DNA from: Gemmatimonadota bacterium
Lineage (GTDB): Bacteria; Gemmatimonadota; Gemmatimonadetes; Gemmatimonadales; Gemmatimonadaceae
Length of the DNA: 64,000 nucleotides
Assembly (NCBI GenBank): GCA_016712265.1
Contig: JADJRJ010000028.1
Span: 992,001-1,056,000 of the forward strand
Direction: 5' to 3'
The first letter of the stretch is position 1. Each line of letters begins with the position of its first letter. The notes under the pieces are model-generated. The model saw only the letters and a program-made list of their open reading frames with translations, was not told where the DNA came from and did no database searches. The position numbers and the translations under genes were made by a program. Shown in pieces: positions 33,705 through 41,269 of this stretch.

Positions 33705-36182
33705 GTGACGTCCGCCCCCGCCAAGCCACGCCTCCTGATCGTTGACGATTCCGCGGACGACGTGGAACTCGTGCGACGCGCGCTCACGCGTGGGGGCGTG
33801 TCCGCCAGCATCACACGGGTCGATGACGCCGTCTCGTTCCGGCGCGCGCTGGCCGAGCAGTCGTGGGACCTGGTCATCGCCGACTACTCGCAGCCCAGCT
33901 TTGGGGCGCTCGCCGTCCTGGAACAACTGCGCCAGGCCCAGCGTGACCTCCCGTGCCTGGTGATGTCCGGCGTGGCCGGCGAGGATCGGGCCGTGCAGAC
34001 GATGCGTGCCGGGGCCAAGGACTTCGTGTCCAAGGATCGGCTGCAGCGACTGGCGCCGGCCGTGCAGCGGGAGCTGGCCGAGGCGGCGCTGCGCCGCGAT
34101 CGGGCCCGGCGCGAGGCCGAAGAATCGCTCCGCGAGGAACGGCTGCGTGGCGCCGGGGTCCATGTCCTCGAGGTGCTGCGGTCCGACGCCTTCACCAACG
34201 GCCGCGCGGTGGAGGTCTATCGCGACCTGACCGCCCTGGTGGCCCATGCACTGGACGTCGATCGGGTATCGATCTGGCTGTTCAATGAGACCCGGTCCGG
34301 CTTCCACTGTGTGGAGTTGTTCGATCGGCGATCGGCGATCCACAGCGACGGGCTCGCCTACGCCATCGAGGAGCATCCGGCATACTTCGAGGCATTGGAA
34401 CGCAGCCGGTTCGTCGAGGCGCACGACGCGGCCTCCGAACACCGGGGAGCGGGCGAGGACACGGCCACCATCAGCGCCCAGCTCGACGCCGCCATTCGCG
34501 TCCATGGGGCGATGGTCGGGGCGCTCTGCCTGGACCACGTCGGCGGGCGACGACGGTGGCGTGGCGATGAGCAGATGTTCGTCGGGTCGATCGCCGACCT
34601 GGTGGCCTTGGTCATGGAAACCCAGGAACGCCGCCGCGCGGAACTCGCGCTCCGCGAGAGCGAGGTGCGGTATCGCGACCTGTGGCAGAACGCGCTGGAC
34701 GGGATGCTGACCCTCGATCCCGCCGGGCGGATCACCTCGATCAATGCCGCTGGGTGCAGCTTGGTGGGCGCGACGCCGTCCGAGATCCTCGGCCGCGACT
34801 TCACCGAGTTCCTGGTGCCACGCGATGCGGACCTGGCGAGAGGGATCTTCACCAACCTGGTCACGACGGGGGAAGGGGTCCCTGGTCCGGTTGCGGTGTC
34901 GGTCCAACGGGCCAGCGGGCGGGCAGTGCAGGCCGAGGCGAGCGCGCAACGGATCGAGCGTGATGGGGACCTCGTGGAAGTCCTGGCCATCGTGCGCGAC
35001 GTCTCGCAACGACGCCAGCTGGAAGCGCAGCTGCAGCAGTCGCAGAAGATGGAGGCCATCGGGCGGCTCGCCGGCGGCGTGGCGCACGACTTCAACAACC
35101 TGCTGACGGCGATCATCGGGTATTCCCAGATCGCCGCGATCCGCCCCGGGGTGCCGGCGCCGGCGCTGCTCGACCTCAAGGAGATCACCTCGGCCGCCCA
35201 TCGTGCGGCCGCGCTCACGCGACAGCTGCTGGCGTTTAGTCGACGCCAGGTCCTCGAGCCCCGCGTACTCAATCTCAACGCCGTGGTCACCGGCATCGAG
35301 GTCCTGCTGCGACGGCTCATCGGCGAGGACATCACCTTCACGATCGACCTGGCCACCAACGTTGCGGCCGTCCTCGCCGACCCCAGCCAGCTCGAGCAGG
35401 TGGTGCTCAACCTCGCGGTGAACGCCCGCGACGCGATGCCCGACGGGGGCTCGCTGGTCGTGCGCACGCGGATGGCCGACGCCCCGGACAAGCCCCTCTC
35501 CACCCCGGGCAGTGATGCGGGTCCATTCGTCGTCCTCGAGGTGGCCGACACGGGAACGGGGATGGACGAGGAGACGCGGCTGCACGTCTTTGAGCCGTTC
35601 TATACCACAAAGGAACTGGGGACGGGGCTCGGCCTCTCCACGGTGTATGGCATCGTCCAGCAAAGCGGGGGGAGCATCGCCGTGGAGAGCGAGCCCGGTC
35701 GCGGCACGACGTTCAGCGTGTATCTCCCCGTCGCGAGCGGGGACGTCGCCGCCCACGACTTGCCGTCGGTGCCGAGCGGGCCTGGGGGGACCGAGACGAT
35801 CCTGGTCGTGGAGGACGACGATCGGGTCCGGGCGCTGGCGAGCCGGGTGTTGACCCTCGGGGGGTACACGGTGCTCGAGGCGAGCGACCCGGAGGCCGCG
35901 CTGGCCCTGTCGGTCGAGCAGCGCGAGATCCACCTGCTCCTGGCCGACCTCGTGATGCCCGTGATGCGAGGGAGCGAGCTGTTCCAGCGCCTGCGCCAGC
36001 GGCGGGGGCAGCTGCGTGTGTTGTACATCTCAGGATACCGGAGTTCGGCGGACCGGCCGGATGTGGAGGACGCTGCGTTCCTGCCCAAGCCGTTCACGCC
36101 GGACATGCTGGCGGCCGCGGTTCGAGCAGTCCTGGACGCACCCAGCACGCGCTCAGTAGACGTGGTACCCGCTCGGCGTTAG
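33705..36182 (+). CDS. Hybrid sensor histidine kinase (REC-GAF-PAS-HisKA-HATPase-REC)
   Basis: An 825-residue soluble kinase without membrane helices. Domains in order: receiver (about 8-125, phospho-acceptor D60), a GAF-like domain (about 150-310), PAS (about 320-440), HisKA with H461 in GGVAHDFNNLL, HATPase with N-box VNARDAMP and G-boxes DTGTGMD and GTGLGLSTVYG, then a second receiver (about 700-815, D748). The HDFNN phosphorylation box is typical of complex hybrid kinases. The start is GTG 33705. No output regulator is adjacent. The N-terminal receiver suggests it is fed by another kinase. Confidence 0.95.
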   Translation: MTSAPAKPRLLIVDDSADDVELVRRALTRGGVSASITRVDDAVSFRRALAEQSWDLVIADYSQPSFGALAVLEQLRQAQRDLPCLVMSGVAGEDRAVQTMRAGAKDFVSKDRLQRLAPAVQRELAEAALRRDRARREAEESLREERLRGAGVHVLEVLRSDAFTNGRAVEVYRDLTALVAHALDVDRVSIWLFNETRSGFHCVELFDRRSAIHSDGLAYAIEEHPAYFEALERSRFVEAHDAASEHRGAGEDTATISAQLDAAIRVHGAMVGALCLDHVGGRRRWRGDEQMFVGSIADLVALVMETQERRRAELALRESEVRYRDLWQNALDGMLTLDPAGRITSINAAGCSLVGATPSEILGRDFTEFLVPRDADLARGIFTNLVTTGEGVPGPVAVSVQRASGRAVQAEASAQRIERDGDLVEVLAIVRDVSQRRQLEAQLQQSQKMEAIGRLAGGVAHDFNNLLTAIIGYSQIAAIRPGVPAPALLDLKEITSAAHRAAALTRQLLAFSRRQVLEPRVLNLNAVVTGIEVLLRRLIGEDITFTIDLATNVAAVLADPSQLEQVVLNLAVNARDAMPDGGSLVVRTRMADAPDKPLSTPGSDAGPFVVLEVADTGTGMDEETRLHVFEPFYTTKELGTGLGLSTVYGIVQQSGGSIAVESEPGRGTTFSVYLPVASGDVAAHDLPSVPSGPGGTETILVVEDDDRVRALASRVLTLGGYTVLEASDPEAALALSVEQREIHLLLADLVMPVMRGSELFQRLRQRRGQLRVLYISGYRSSADRPDVEDAAFLPKPFTPDMLAAAVRAVLDAPSTRSVDVVPARR

Positions 36183-36201
36183 GGCATTGGAGCATTGCCA
36201 T

Positions 36202-36235
36202 CGCTGGACACTGGGGTTACCCCTAGTGTCCAGCG
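36202..36235 (+). promoter_or_regulatory. Strong inverted repeat, terminator or operator
   Basis: CGCTGGACACT (36202-36212) is perfectly complementary to AGTGTCCAGCG (36225-36235). The inner GGGGT/ACCCC extends the stem to 16 bp with one bulged T and almost no loop. It lies 20 bp after the hybrid kinase stop and 95 bp before the next operon. No T-run follows, so it may be an operator or attenuator as well as a terminator. Confidence 0.5.
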
Positions 36236-36329
36236 GCGGGTTCGGCGAGTATCCTCGCGCTACCACTTGGCTGCTGCGGCGCGTCGAGGCAGTCACCACT
36301 CCACAACGCGACAACGACGGGAGTCACGG

Positions 36330-36668
36330 ATGACCGGACCACAACCGAAGGATCATGTCATCGACCTGAAGGCAGCGGCAGAGATGACCGCGCGACACCG
36401 CGGCGTGGCCACGGTGCAAGGGGCGCGAGCCGCCGGGGAGGGCGACCTGGGCGGGTTGTTCACGAAGGAGGCGGTGATCAAGCTGCTGGAGCGGCCGGAC
36501 GCGCGGTTCCTGCGGTTCTACTATGGCAGGAATGCCAAAGGGGGACGCGAATTGGTGTTGGTCGCGTCAGATGCGGATGGGAATGACCTCACAGCACAGA
36601 GCGAGGCGCTCGACACGCACTATCCCTGTCCCCCGTGGTGCCCAACCGGCAGTACCCTTCGCGGCTAA
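36330..36668 (+). CDS. Small protein with C-terminal DTHYPCPPWCP motif (paralogue 1)
   Basis: A 112-residue soluble protein beginning at ATG 36330 (MTGPQPKDHVIDLKAAAEM). It shares with the next gene a central segment (KEAVIKLLERPDARFLRFYYG; then VLVASDADGNDL) and a C-terminal LDTHYPCPPWCP, with C100 and C104 as a C-x3-C pair. I know of no function. It resembles small uncharacterised proteins I recall from Bacteroidota with IRIYYG and GNDM motifs. First gene of a probable five-gene operon ending in a two-component system. Confidence 0.75.
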   Translation: MTGPQPKDHVIDLKAAAEMTARHRGVATVQGARAAGEGDLGGLFTKEAVIKLLERPDARFLRFYYGRNAKGGRELVLVASDADGNDLTAQSEALDTHYPCPPWCPTGSTLRG

Positions 36669-36695
36669 CCGTCGTTCACCCTCATTCTTCGAATC

Positions 36696-37103
36696 ATGAC
36701 CATCCGAAAAAAGAAGAAGACGCCCTCGCGGCGACAACTGCCCCCGGTCACCGACCAACGCGTGTCTCTGGAGACAGCGGCGGACTATACCCACCGATAC
36801 CAGAAGTCGGCTCCGGCATCCGAGAAGGCCGGGTTCTTCTTTGCCGAGGGCCTGCGCAAGCTCCTCGAACAACCCGGTGTCGCGGGGATGCGCATCTACC
36901 ACGGCCTCGACGAGTCCGGACGCTACCGCATGGTCCTTGTCGGTGTGGATGCGGAGGGGAATGACATCGCCAGGGTCTCCTCACGCCCGCGACCCAAGAG
37001 CCAATTGCGCGCCCTGATGGCGTCTGGCAGCGGGGAGGCGGTGCTTCTGGACACGCACTATCCATGTCCACCTTTCTGTCCCCGCGACTCTCCTCTCGCG
37101 TAA
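36696..37103 (+). CDS. Small protein with C-terminal DTHYPCPPFCP motif (paralogue 2)
   Basis: A 135-residue paralogue of the preceding gene, 27 bp downstream. It has a lysine-rich start (MTIRKKKKTPSRR), then FFAEGLRKLLEQPGVAGMRIYHG, VLVGVDAEGNDI, an insertion of about 20 residues, and LDTHYPCPPFCP with C124 and C128. Tandem duplication with divergence suggests two related but distinct roles. The paired Cys could bind metal or form a disulfide; no family function is known to me. The membrane protein gene starts 16 bp after its stop. Confidence 0.78.
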   Translation: MTIRKKKKTPSRRQLPPVTDQRVSLETAADYTHRYQKSAPASEKAGFFFAEGLRKLLEQPGVAGMRIYHGLDESGRYRMVLVGVDAEGNDIARVSSRPRPKSQLRALMASGSGEAVLLDTHYPCPPFCPRDSPLA

Positions 37104-37119
37104 TGGGGCCGCGCCTGCG

Positions 37120-37881
37120 GTGACGACGCTCCGGATCTGGGGTATTACCGGGCTGTTGTGGGCGGGGATCGCTTGGTGGCTGTCGCTTCGCTTACCGGGA
37201 ATCGCGTGGTGGCAGCTGCTTGCTCTGAGCGGCGCCGGTCCACTTCAGCTCCCGCCCTTCCTCGCGGCGCGAGCCCTTGGGTCCAATGCGCCCCCCGCTC
37301 GAGTTTGGATCGGGTGGTGGGCGCTCGTCTTCTTCGCCGCCGACATCGGCCAGCTGGTCATCGCAGACCTGATCGGTTCCAACCTGTTGTTCATTCTGCT
37401 TGTCAGCCCGATTGAAGACGCTTGCATCCTCTGGGCATACTCGTTCTGGCAGCGGCGCCCTGTACTCCGCCTCTCGTTTCGCGTGGCCGTCCCCCTGCTC
37501 GCGGTTGTATCAACCGGGATCGCGGTCTATGCCGGAGAGGCAGGGGACTTCCAGGCGGTCTCCGGCCCCTTCCGACTCCTGATCATCACGGCGGCCATCG
37601 CGTTCACCCTTGTCACGCGCGCGGTCAGCGAAACCGGACAGATCTGGCAGCGCGATTGGATGTGGATTTCCCTCGGCGCCATCCTCTACTATGCCGCGTT
37701 CGTCGTGGTGCCGCCGATCTCCAAGGCGCTCATGACCCAGAGCGTTGAACTTGCCCAGCTTGTATATGTTGTGAAGGCGGTCGTCGACATGGCGGCCTTC
37801 CTCATGATCTGGAAGGGAATGCGATGCCCGGTGGAAACCTCTTCGCCGTCTACGTTGCCGCGGTCCTCGCGGTCCTCGTAA
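37120..37881 (+). CDS. Polytopic membrane protein, candidate sensor partner
   Basis: A 253-residue membrane protein with seven or eight hydrophobic helices (first WGITGLLWAGIAWWLSL, last VYVVKAVVDMAAFLMIW) and short loops. The start is GTG 37120. Its 3' end overlaps the kinase gene by 58 bp, so expression is coupled. The kinase has only one short membrane anchor and no sensory domain, so this protein may supply the signal; that is inference. It holds one TTA codon outside the CGTTAGGC context. Confidence 0.75.
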   Translation: MTTLRIWGITGLLWAGIAWWLSLRLPGIAWWQLLALSGAGPLQLPPFLAARALGSNAPPARVWIGWWALVFFAADIGQLVIADLIGSNLLFILLVSPIEDACILWAYSFWQRRPVLRLSFRVAVPLLAVVSTGIAVYAGEAGDFQAVSGPFRLLIITAAIAFTLVTRAVSETGQIWQRDWMWISLGAILYYAAFVVVPPISKALMTQSVELAQLVYVVKAVVDMAAFLMIWKGMRCPVETSSPSTLPRSSRSS

Positions 37882-38621
37882 TCGTCGCTGCCCTTGGGGC
37901 CGCCCTGGTCATCTACCAGCGCCGGTTCCTCGCCCTCCATCGCGACTACACCCGCAAGCTCATCGCGGCCCACGAAGAGGAGCGCGCCTACGTCGCGCGC
38001 GAGGTGCACGACGACGCCCTCCAGCGCGTTGCCCTCATCCAGCACGACATCGGCGACTGGATCGACGCCAGGCAGCACATGTCCACGCAGGACCGCGTCA
38101 CCACCCAGGCGTTCCGCGACGAACTGGCCGACCTCGGGGTCATGCTCCGGCGGGTCGCCCACCGCCTCCACCCGGCCATCATCGACCAGGGCGGGCTCCT
38201 CCCGGCGCTGCAACAACTGGCCGACGACACCAATCGCATCACCTCCCTCGACGTCACCACGCGCCTCCCGCAGGCGGCCGACAAGGTGCTGGACCGGGAA
38301 CGCTCGCTGATCGTCTTCCGGATCGCGCAGGAGGCGATCCGCAACGTGATCAAGCACGCCCGCGCCACGAAGGCCGAGATCGCCGTCGAGCTATCATCCG
38401 GCACCCTGGTCATGACCCTGGTCGACAACGGGGCCGGCTTCGACTCCGGGGACGCCTCCAAGGCGGCCGGGCTCGGCATGATCAGCATGTCCGAGCGAGC
38501 TCGGCTGGCCGAGGGCACCTTCACGGTCTGGTCGAAACCCGGCGAAGGCACCACCATTCGTGTGACCGTCCCCGTCAGCCCCCAGCCCGATGCGCCGAGC
38601 GACCGTACTGATTTGCGATGA
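37824..38621 (+). CDS. NarL-type sensor histidine kinase with one membrane anchor
   Basis: A 265-residue kinase. An N-terminal helix (VYVAAVLAVLVIVAALGAALVIY) anchors it; then comes a HisKA_3 domain with phospho-acceptor H62 in AREVHDDALQ and an HATPase domain (EAIRNVIKHARA, DNGAGFD, GLGMISMSERARL). No sensory domain is present, so the signal must come through the membrane or a partner. It overlaps the upstream membrane gene by 58 bp and the downstream regulator by 32 bp. Confidence 0.93.
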   Translation: MPGGNLFAVYVAAVLAVLVIVAALGAALVIYQRRFLALHRDYTRKLIAAHEEERAYVAREVHDDALQRVALIQHDIGDWIDARQHMSTQDRVTTQAFRDELADLGVMLRRVAHRLHPAIIDQGGLLPALQQLADDTNRITSLDVTTRLPQAADKVLDRERSLIVFRIAQEAIRNVIKHARATKAEIAVELSSGTLVMTLVDNGAGFDSGDASKAAGLGMISMSERARLAEGTFTVWSKPGEGTTIRVTVPVSPQPDAPSDRTDLR

Positions 38622-39279
38622 CCACCCGATGGTCAGTCAGGGCCTGAAAGGCCTGCTGCGCTCGAATTTCGTGTCGGTGGGGATTGTCAACGATGGACGC
38701 GAGCTGATCACGACTCTGCAGCGCGCGCGGCCCGATGTGCTCCTGCTCGATCTCTCGATGCCGCACATCAATGGGTTGGAACTCCTGCCGCAGGTCCGGG
38801 AGGTTCTGCCGACGGTCAAGGTGATCATCGTGACCATGCACGTGGATCGTGCGCTCGCCGACCTGGCGATCAGTGCAGGCGCCCACGGGTTCATCCCCAA
38901 GGAAGCGTCGGCGGACGAATTGAACGCAGCGATCGAACATGTCCTGAGTGAAACGAAGCCGTTCATTTCCCCGCACATTCCGCGGCGGTCATTTCGTGAC
39001 AAAGCCGCGGTGCAACATCCCGAGCTCGACCGCCTCACGCCGCGCCATCGGCAGATCCTCCGGATGATCGGCGATGGCAAGTCGTCGCAAGAGATGGCGG
39101 AGCTGCTCGGGGTGAGCCCGCGGACGATCGAGTTCCATCGTGCCAGCATCCGCAAAGCGCTGGGGATCACCACGGAATGGGGCCTCCTCCGCTTCTCCAT
39201 CATGATGCGCGTGGCCGAGTCGGACGAGCCGGAAGGGGAAGACATTCCGCCCGATCACACGGAACCCATCGAAGATTGA
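38590..39279 (+). CDS. NarL/FixJ-family response regulator
   Basis: A 229-residue regulator. The receiver has acidic pair D10-D11, phospho-acceptor D54 in LLLDLSMPHING, the switch Thr in VTMHV and the Lys in FIPKEA. The C-terminal LuxR-type HTH (LTPRHRQILRMIGDGKSSQEMAELLGVSPRTIEFHRASI, within about 145-200) would bind DNA. It ends with an acidic tail. The overlap with the kinase gene makes the cognate pairing clear. Targets may include its own operon. Confidence 0.94.
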   Translation: MRRATVLICDDHPMVSQGLKGLLRSNFVSVGIVNDGRELITTLQRARPDVLLLDLSMPHINGLELLPQVREVLPTVKVIIVTMHVDRALADLAISAGAHGFIPKEASADELNAAIEHVLSETKPFISPHIPRRSFRDKAAVQHPELDRLTPRHRQILRMIGDGKSSQEMAELLGVSPRTIEFHRASIRKALGITTEWGLLRFSIMMRVAESDEPEGEDIPPDHTEPIED

Positions 39280-39288
39280 GCGCATCAT

Positions 39289-39325
39289 GACACCTTTTCG
39301 CTGCGTTTCACGCGTATAAGGTGTC
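39289..39325 (+). terminator. Inverted repeat after the response regulator
   Basis: GACACCTT (39289-39296) pairs with AAGGTGTC (39318-39325) across a 21-nt loop, 10 bp after the stop. The loop is long and no T-run follows, so it may instead be a protein-binding site upstream of the next gene. Confidence 0.35.
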
Positions 39326-39424
39326 GGGTGGGAGCACGTGACAGACGCGTGACGGTGGGATGAGAAAAAAGGGAACCCGACCTCGTACTTCTCCGAGTAT
39401 ACAGGCCACCCGGGCGTCCCTATC

Positions 39425-40180
39425 ATGCGTTCCATGCGCACGTCATCTCTCCTCTTCCTGGAACCCCCGTACCTCATGGTGCGGCGGCTCACGGGATCGG
39501 TTCCCGCTCTGGGAACTGTCGCCTTGTTCGACACCACCTCGATGCGTCCGTCGACGAACGAGTTGAAGGTACAGATGGAGCAGGCGCCGTGGTGCCCGGT
39601 CTGCCTGCTGGCGACGCCGGACTCAGGAGTACGCAGTGTGCGCCGCTTGGCCCGCACCTGTGTGGTGTTCGGGCTCGACGAAGGTGACGGTGCCTCGGGA
39701 ATCCTCAAGGCAGTCGCCCAGCGGCCGCGCCCGACGGCGAGCGACCTCGCGGAATGGGTGACGCGTCGCACGCGACTGCCCACGTTGGCTCGCGTGATGG
39801 CCGACCTCTTCTCGCGACCCGCCTTCAAGCGCAACGAAGCCGCACTGCTGCCGTATGCGGTGCGTGAACAGGTTCGCCGGCTGGGTGATTGGTCGGCGCA
39901 GGAATGGCAGGTGGCCGGCTGGTTGGCCGAGCTGGCGGCGGATCGGTCACTGCTTAACAGAACCATGGCGGCGAGCGACGATTCATCGATGATGATGCGT
40001 CGGCAGATGGTGGAGCTGCTGGGAATGGGCGAAGCCGAGTTCCACGATCGGTACGGATGGGAGTGGGTGCTGGAGTGTGCACTGCGACGGTCGGGGTTCT
40101 TCGAGCGGTCGAGTGCGCGGAACGTGCGGGTGCTGCGCGGGGTGTGGGAGGGAGAAGTGGCGCCGAGGGCTACGGCGTAG
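39425..40180 (+). CDS. Hypothetical protein, possibly with a degenerate AraC-like HTH
   Basis: A 251-residue soluble protein from ATG 39425 (ATG 39434 also possible). It has a WCPVC motif near residue 57. The C-terminal half looks helical, and segments such as DWSAQEWQVAGWLAELA and RRQMVELLGMGEAEFHDRYG recall a weak helix-turn-helix. I cannot assign a family with confidence. It is separated from the two-component operon by 145 bp with an inverted repeat and an AT-rich AAAAAA patch, so it probably has its own promoter. Confidence 0.6.
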   Translation: MRSMRTSSLLFLEPPYLMVRRLTGSVPALGTVALFDTTSMRPSTNELKVQMEQAPWCPVCLLATPDSGVRSVRRLARTCVVFGLDEGDGASGILKAVAQRPRPTASDLAEWVTRRTRLPTLARVMADLFSRPAFKRNEAALLPYAVREQVRRLGDWSAQEWQVAGWLAELAADRSLLNRTMAASDDSSMMMRRQMVELLGMGEAEFHDRYGWEWVLECALRRSGFFERSSARNVRVLRGVWEGEVAPRATA

Positions 40181-40188
40181 GGTGGTGT

Positions 40189-40208
40189 GGGGGGAGGGGA
40201 GGGTGGGG
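40189..40208 (+). other. G-quadruplex-forming motif
   Basis: Four G-runs of 6, 4, 3 and 4 are separated by single bases (40189-40194, 40196-40199, 40201-40203, 40205-40208), fitting the classical quadruplex pattern with one-base loops, which are the most stable. A second partial set follows at 40226-40242. Located right after the stop of the hypothetical gene. Confidence 0.6.
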
Positions 40209-40379
40209 CGGTGGCAGTCCGATGTGGGGTGGGGATGGGCGGTGGTGTTCACGGCGTGCCGGACGCGAGTGCGCGAAGTCCGTGTGGGGCGGTGCGTGTG
40301 GGGAAACTCCGTCCGCGCACGCCGTGACCTTTCCCGCGACGAGATACGACAATGCTCACGCGGGAGCGAAGCGAGTCGC

Positions 40380-40415
40380 GGAGGTGCATCAGGGCGACGT
40401 GCCTGGTGCACCTCC
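40380..40415. terminator. 14-bp hairpin in the convergent intergenic region
   Basis: GGAGGTGCATCAGG (40380-40393) pairs with CCTGGTGCACCTCC (40402-40415), all canonical except one T-G wobble, with an 8-nt loop. GATTGTTCCTTGG follows on the plus strand. Could terminate transcription of either neighbour or belong to a small RNA. Confidence 0.45.
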
Positions 40416-40525
40416 CGATTGTTCCTTGGACAAAGGGGAGGGTGGGACGATGCGGGCAGGACACGAAACGATACCGGTCGGGTCACGCACGACCATCCTG
40501 CGGGAACGGGTGCGCCTGCTGGTGA

Positions 40526-40840
40526 TTACCCAGGCGCCAGTCGCGGACCGATCCGCAGCGAGCCTTCGGCGATGGTGGATGCGAACCGCGCCAGGTCGTC
40601 GGTCGCGGGTCCGCACACACAGCGCCCCGACATCGCGCTGAACTGCGCGCCGTGAAAGGGGCAGGTGATCGCCCCATCGGCGCCTAACGATCCGGCGGAG
40701 AGAGGGAGCCCCTGGTGCGGGCACTCGTCGGCGAAGACCGAGATCCCGCCGGACGACACGACAATCACGACCTCGCTCCCGTCCGGCAGCGTCACGGGGA
40801 GCAGCCCGTGTGCCGGCAGCTTATGGAGTGGGATCTCCAT
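40526..40840 (-). CDS. Rieske [2Fe-2S] ferredoxin-like protein
   Basis: A 104-residue Rieske protein with ligand pairs C-P-H (DECPHQG) and C-P-F-H (ITCPFHG), the usual C-x-H ... C-x2-H pattern. The ATG at 40840 is inside the sufU gene, giving a 20-bp overlap. It probably serves as a small electron carrier. Last gene of the suf cluster, where such proteins are often found downstream of sufU. Confidence 0.92.
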   Translation of the reverse strand: MEIPLHKLPAHGLLPVTLPDGSEVVIVVSSGGISVFADECPHQGLPLSAGSLGADGAITCPFHGAQFSAMSGRCVCGPATDDLARFASTIAEGSLRIGPRLAPG

Positions 40841-41267
40841 CGCTGTTCCCGCCCTGCAGGGCGTCCCGGAAGGCGTGCCATGCCAGCGACGCACACTTCA
40901 CGCGCGCCGGAAACCGCGACACCCCGCCAAACACCTTGAGCTTGCCGAGCGCGGCCTCGTTGATCGGCGCGGCTCCCGTGACCATGTCGTGAAAATGCTG
41001 GAAGAGCGTCAGCGCCTCATCGCGCGTCTTGCCGGTGAGCGCCTGGGTCATCATCGACGCGGAGGCGCGCGAGATGGCGCACCCGTGGCCGGTGAAGGTG
41101 ACGCGCTCGACGCGGCCGCCTGAGGCCTGTACCCATACGCTGACCTCGTCGCCGCACATCGGGTTCTTGCCATGCGCGTGGCCCGTGGCCCCAGTCAACT
41201 CACCATGGTTCCGGGGCGAGCGATTGTGCTCGAGGATGATCTCCTGGTACAGGGCGCCCAGATCCAT
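40821..41267 (-). CDS. sufU: Fe-S assembly protein SufU
   Basis: A 148-residue SufU/IscU-like protein starting MDLGALYQEIILEHNRSPRN. The three conserved Cys are visible in NPMCGDEV, GHGCAISRAS and RVKCASLAWHAF. In SufU proteins these bind zinc and accept sulfur from SufS. It starts 2 bp after the sufS stop, and its 3' end overlaps the Rieske gene. Confidence 0.95.
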   Translation of the reverse strand: MDLGALYQEIILEHNRSPRNHGELTGATGHAHGKNPMCGDEVSVWVQASGGRVERVTFTGHGCAISRASASMMTQALTGKTRDEALTLFQHFHDMVTGAAPINEAALGKLKVFGGVSRFPARVKCASLAWHAFRDALQGGNSDGDPTP

Positions 41268-41269
41268 GG

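Larger units (their letters stand above)
40181..40525. other. 345-bp intergenic region with G-rich tract and hairpins
   Basis: No convincing protein gene. It lies between the convergent hypothetical gene (stop 40180) and the Rieske gene (stop 40526). It contains a G-quadruplex-type motif, a 14-bp hairpin and a nested stem-loop (GCAGGA 40456-40461 with TCCTGC 40496-40501, enclosing GGTCG/CGACC). The density of structure suggests terminators or an RNA element. Confidence 0.5.

Noticed and set aside
33606..35933. A 775-codon minus-strand frame opposite the hybrid kinase
   Set aside because: The plus strand encodes a complete multi-domain kinase with all catalytic motifs; the antisense frame has none.
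40441..40525. Riboswitch upstream of the Rieske or suf genes
   Set aside because: The stem-loops lie downstream of the minus-strand suf genes and beyond the stop of the plus-strand gene, so they are not in a 5' leader position.
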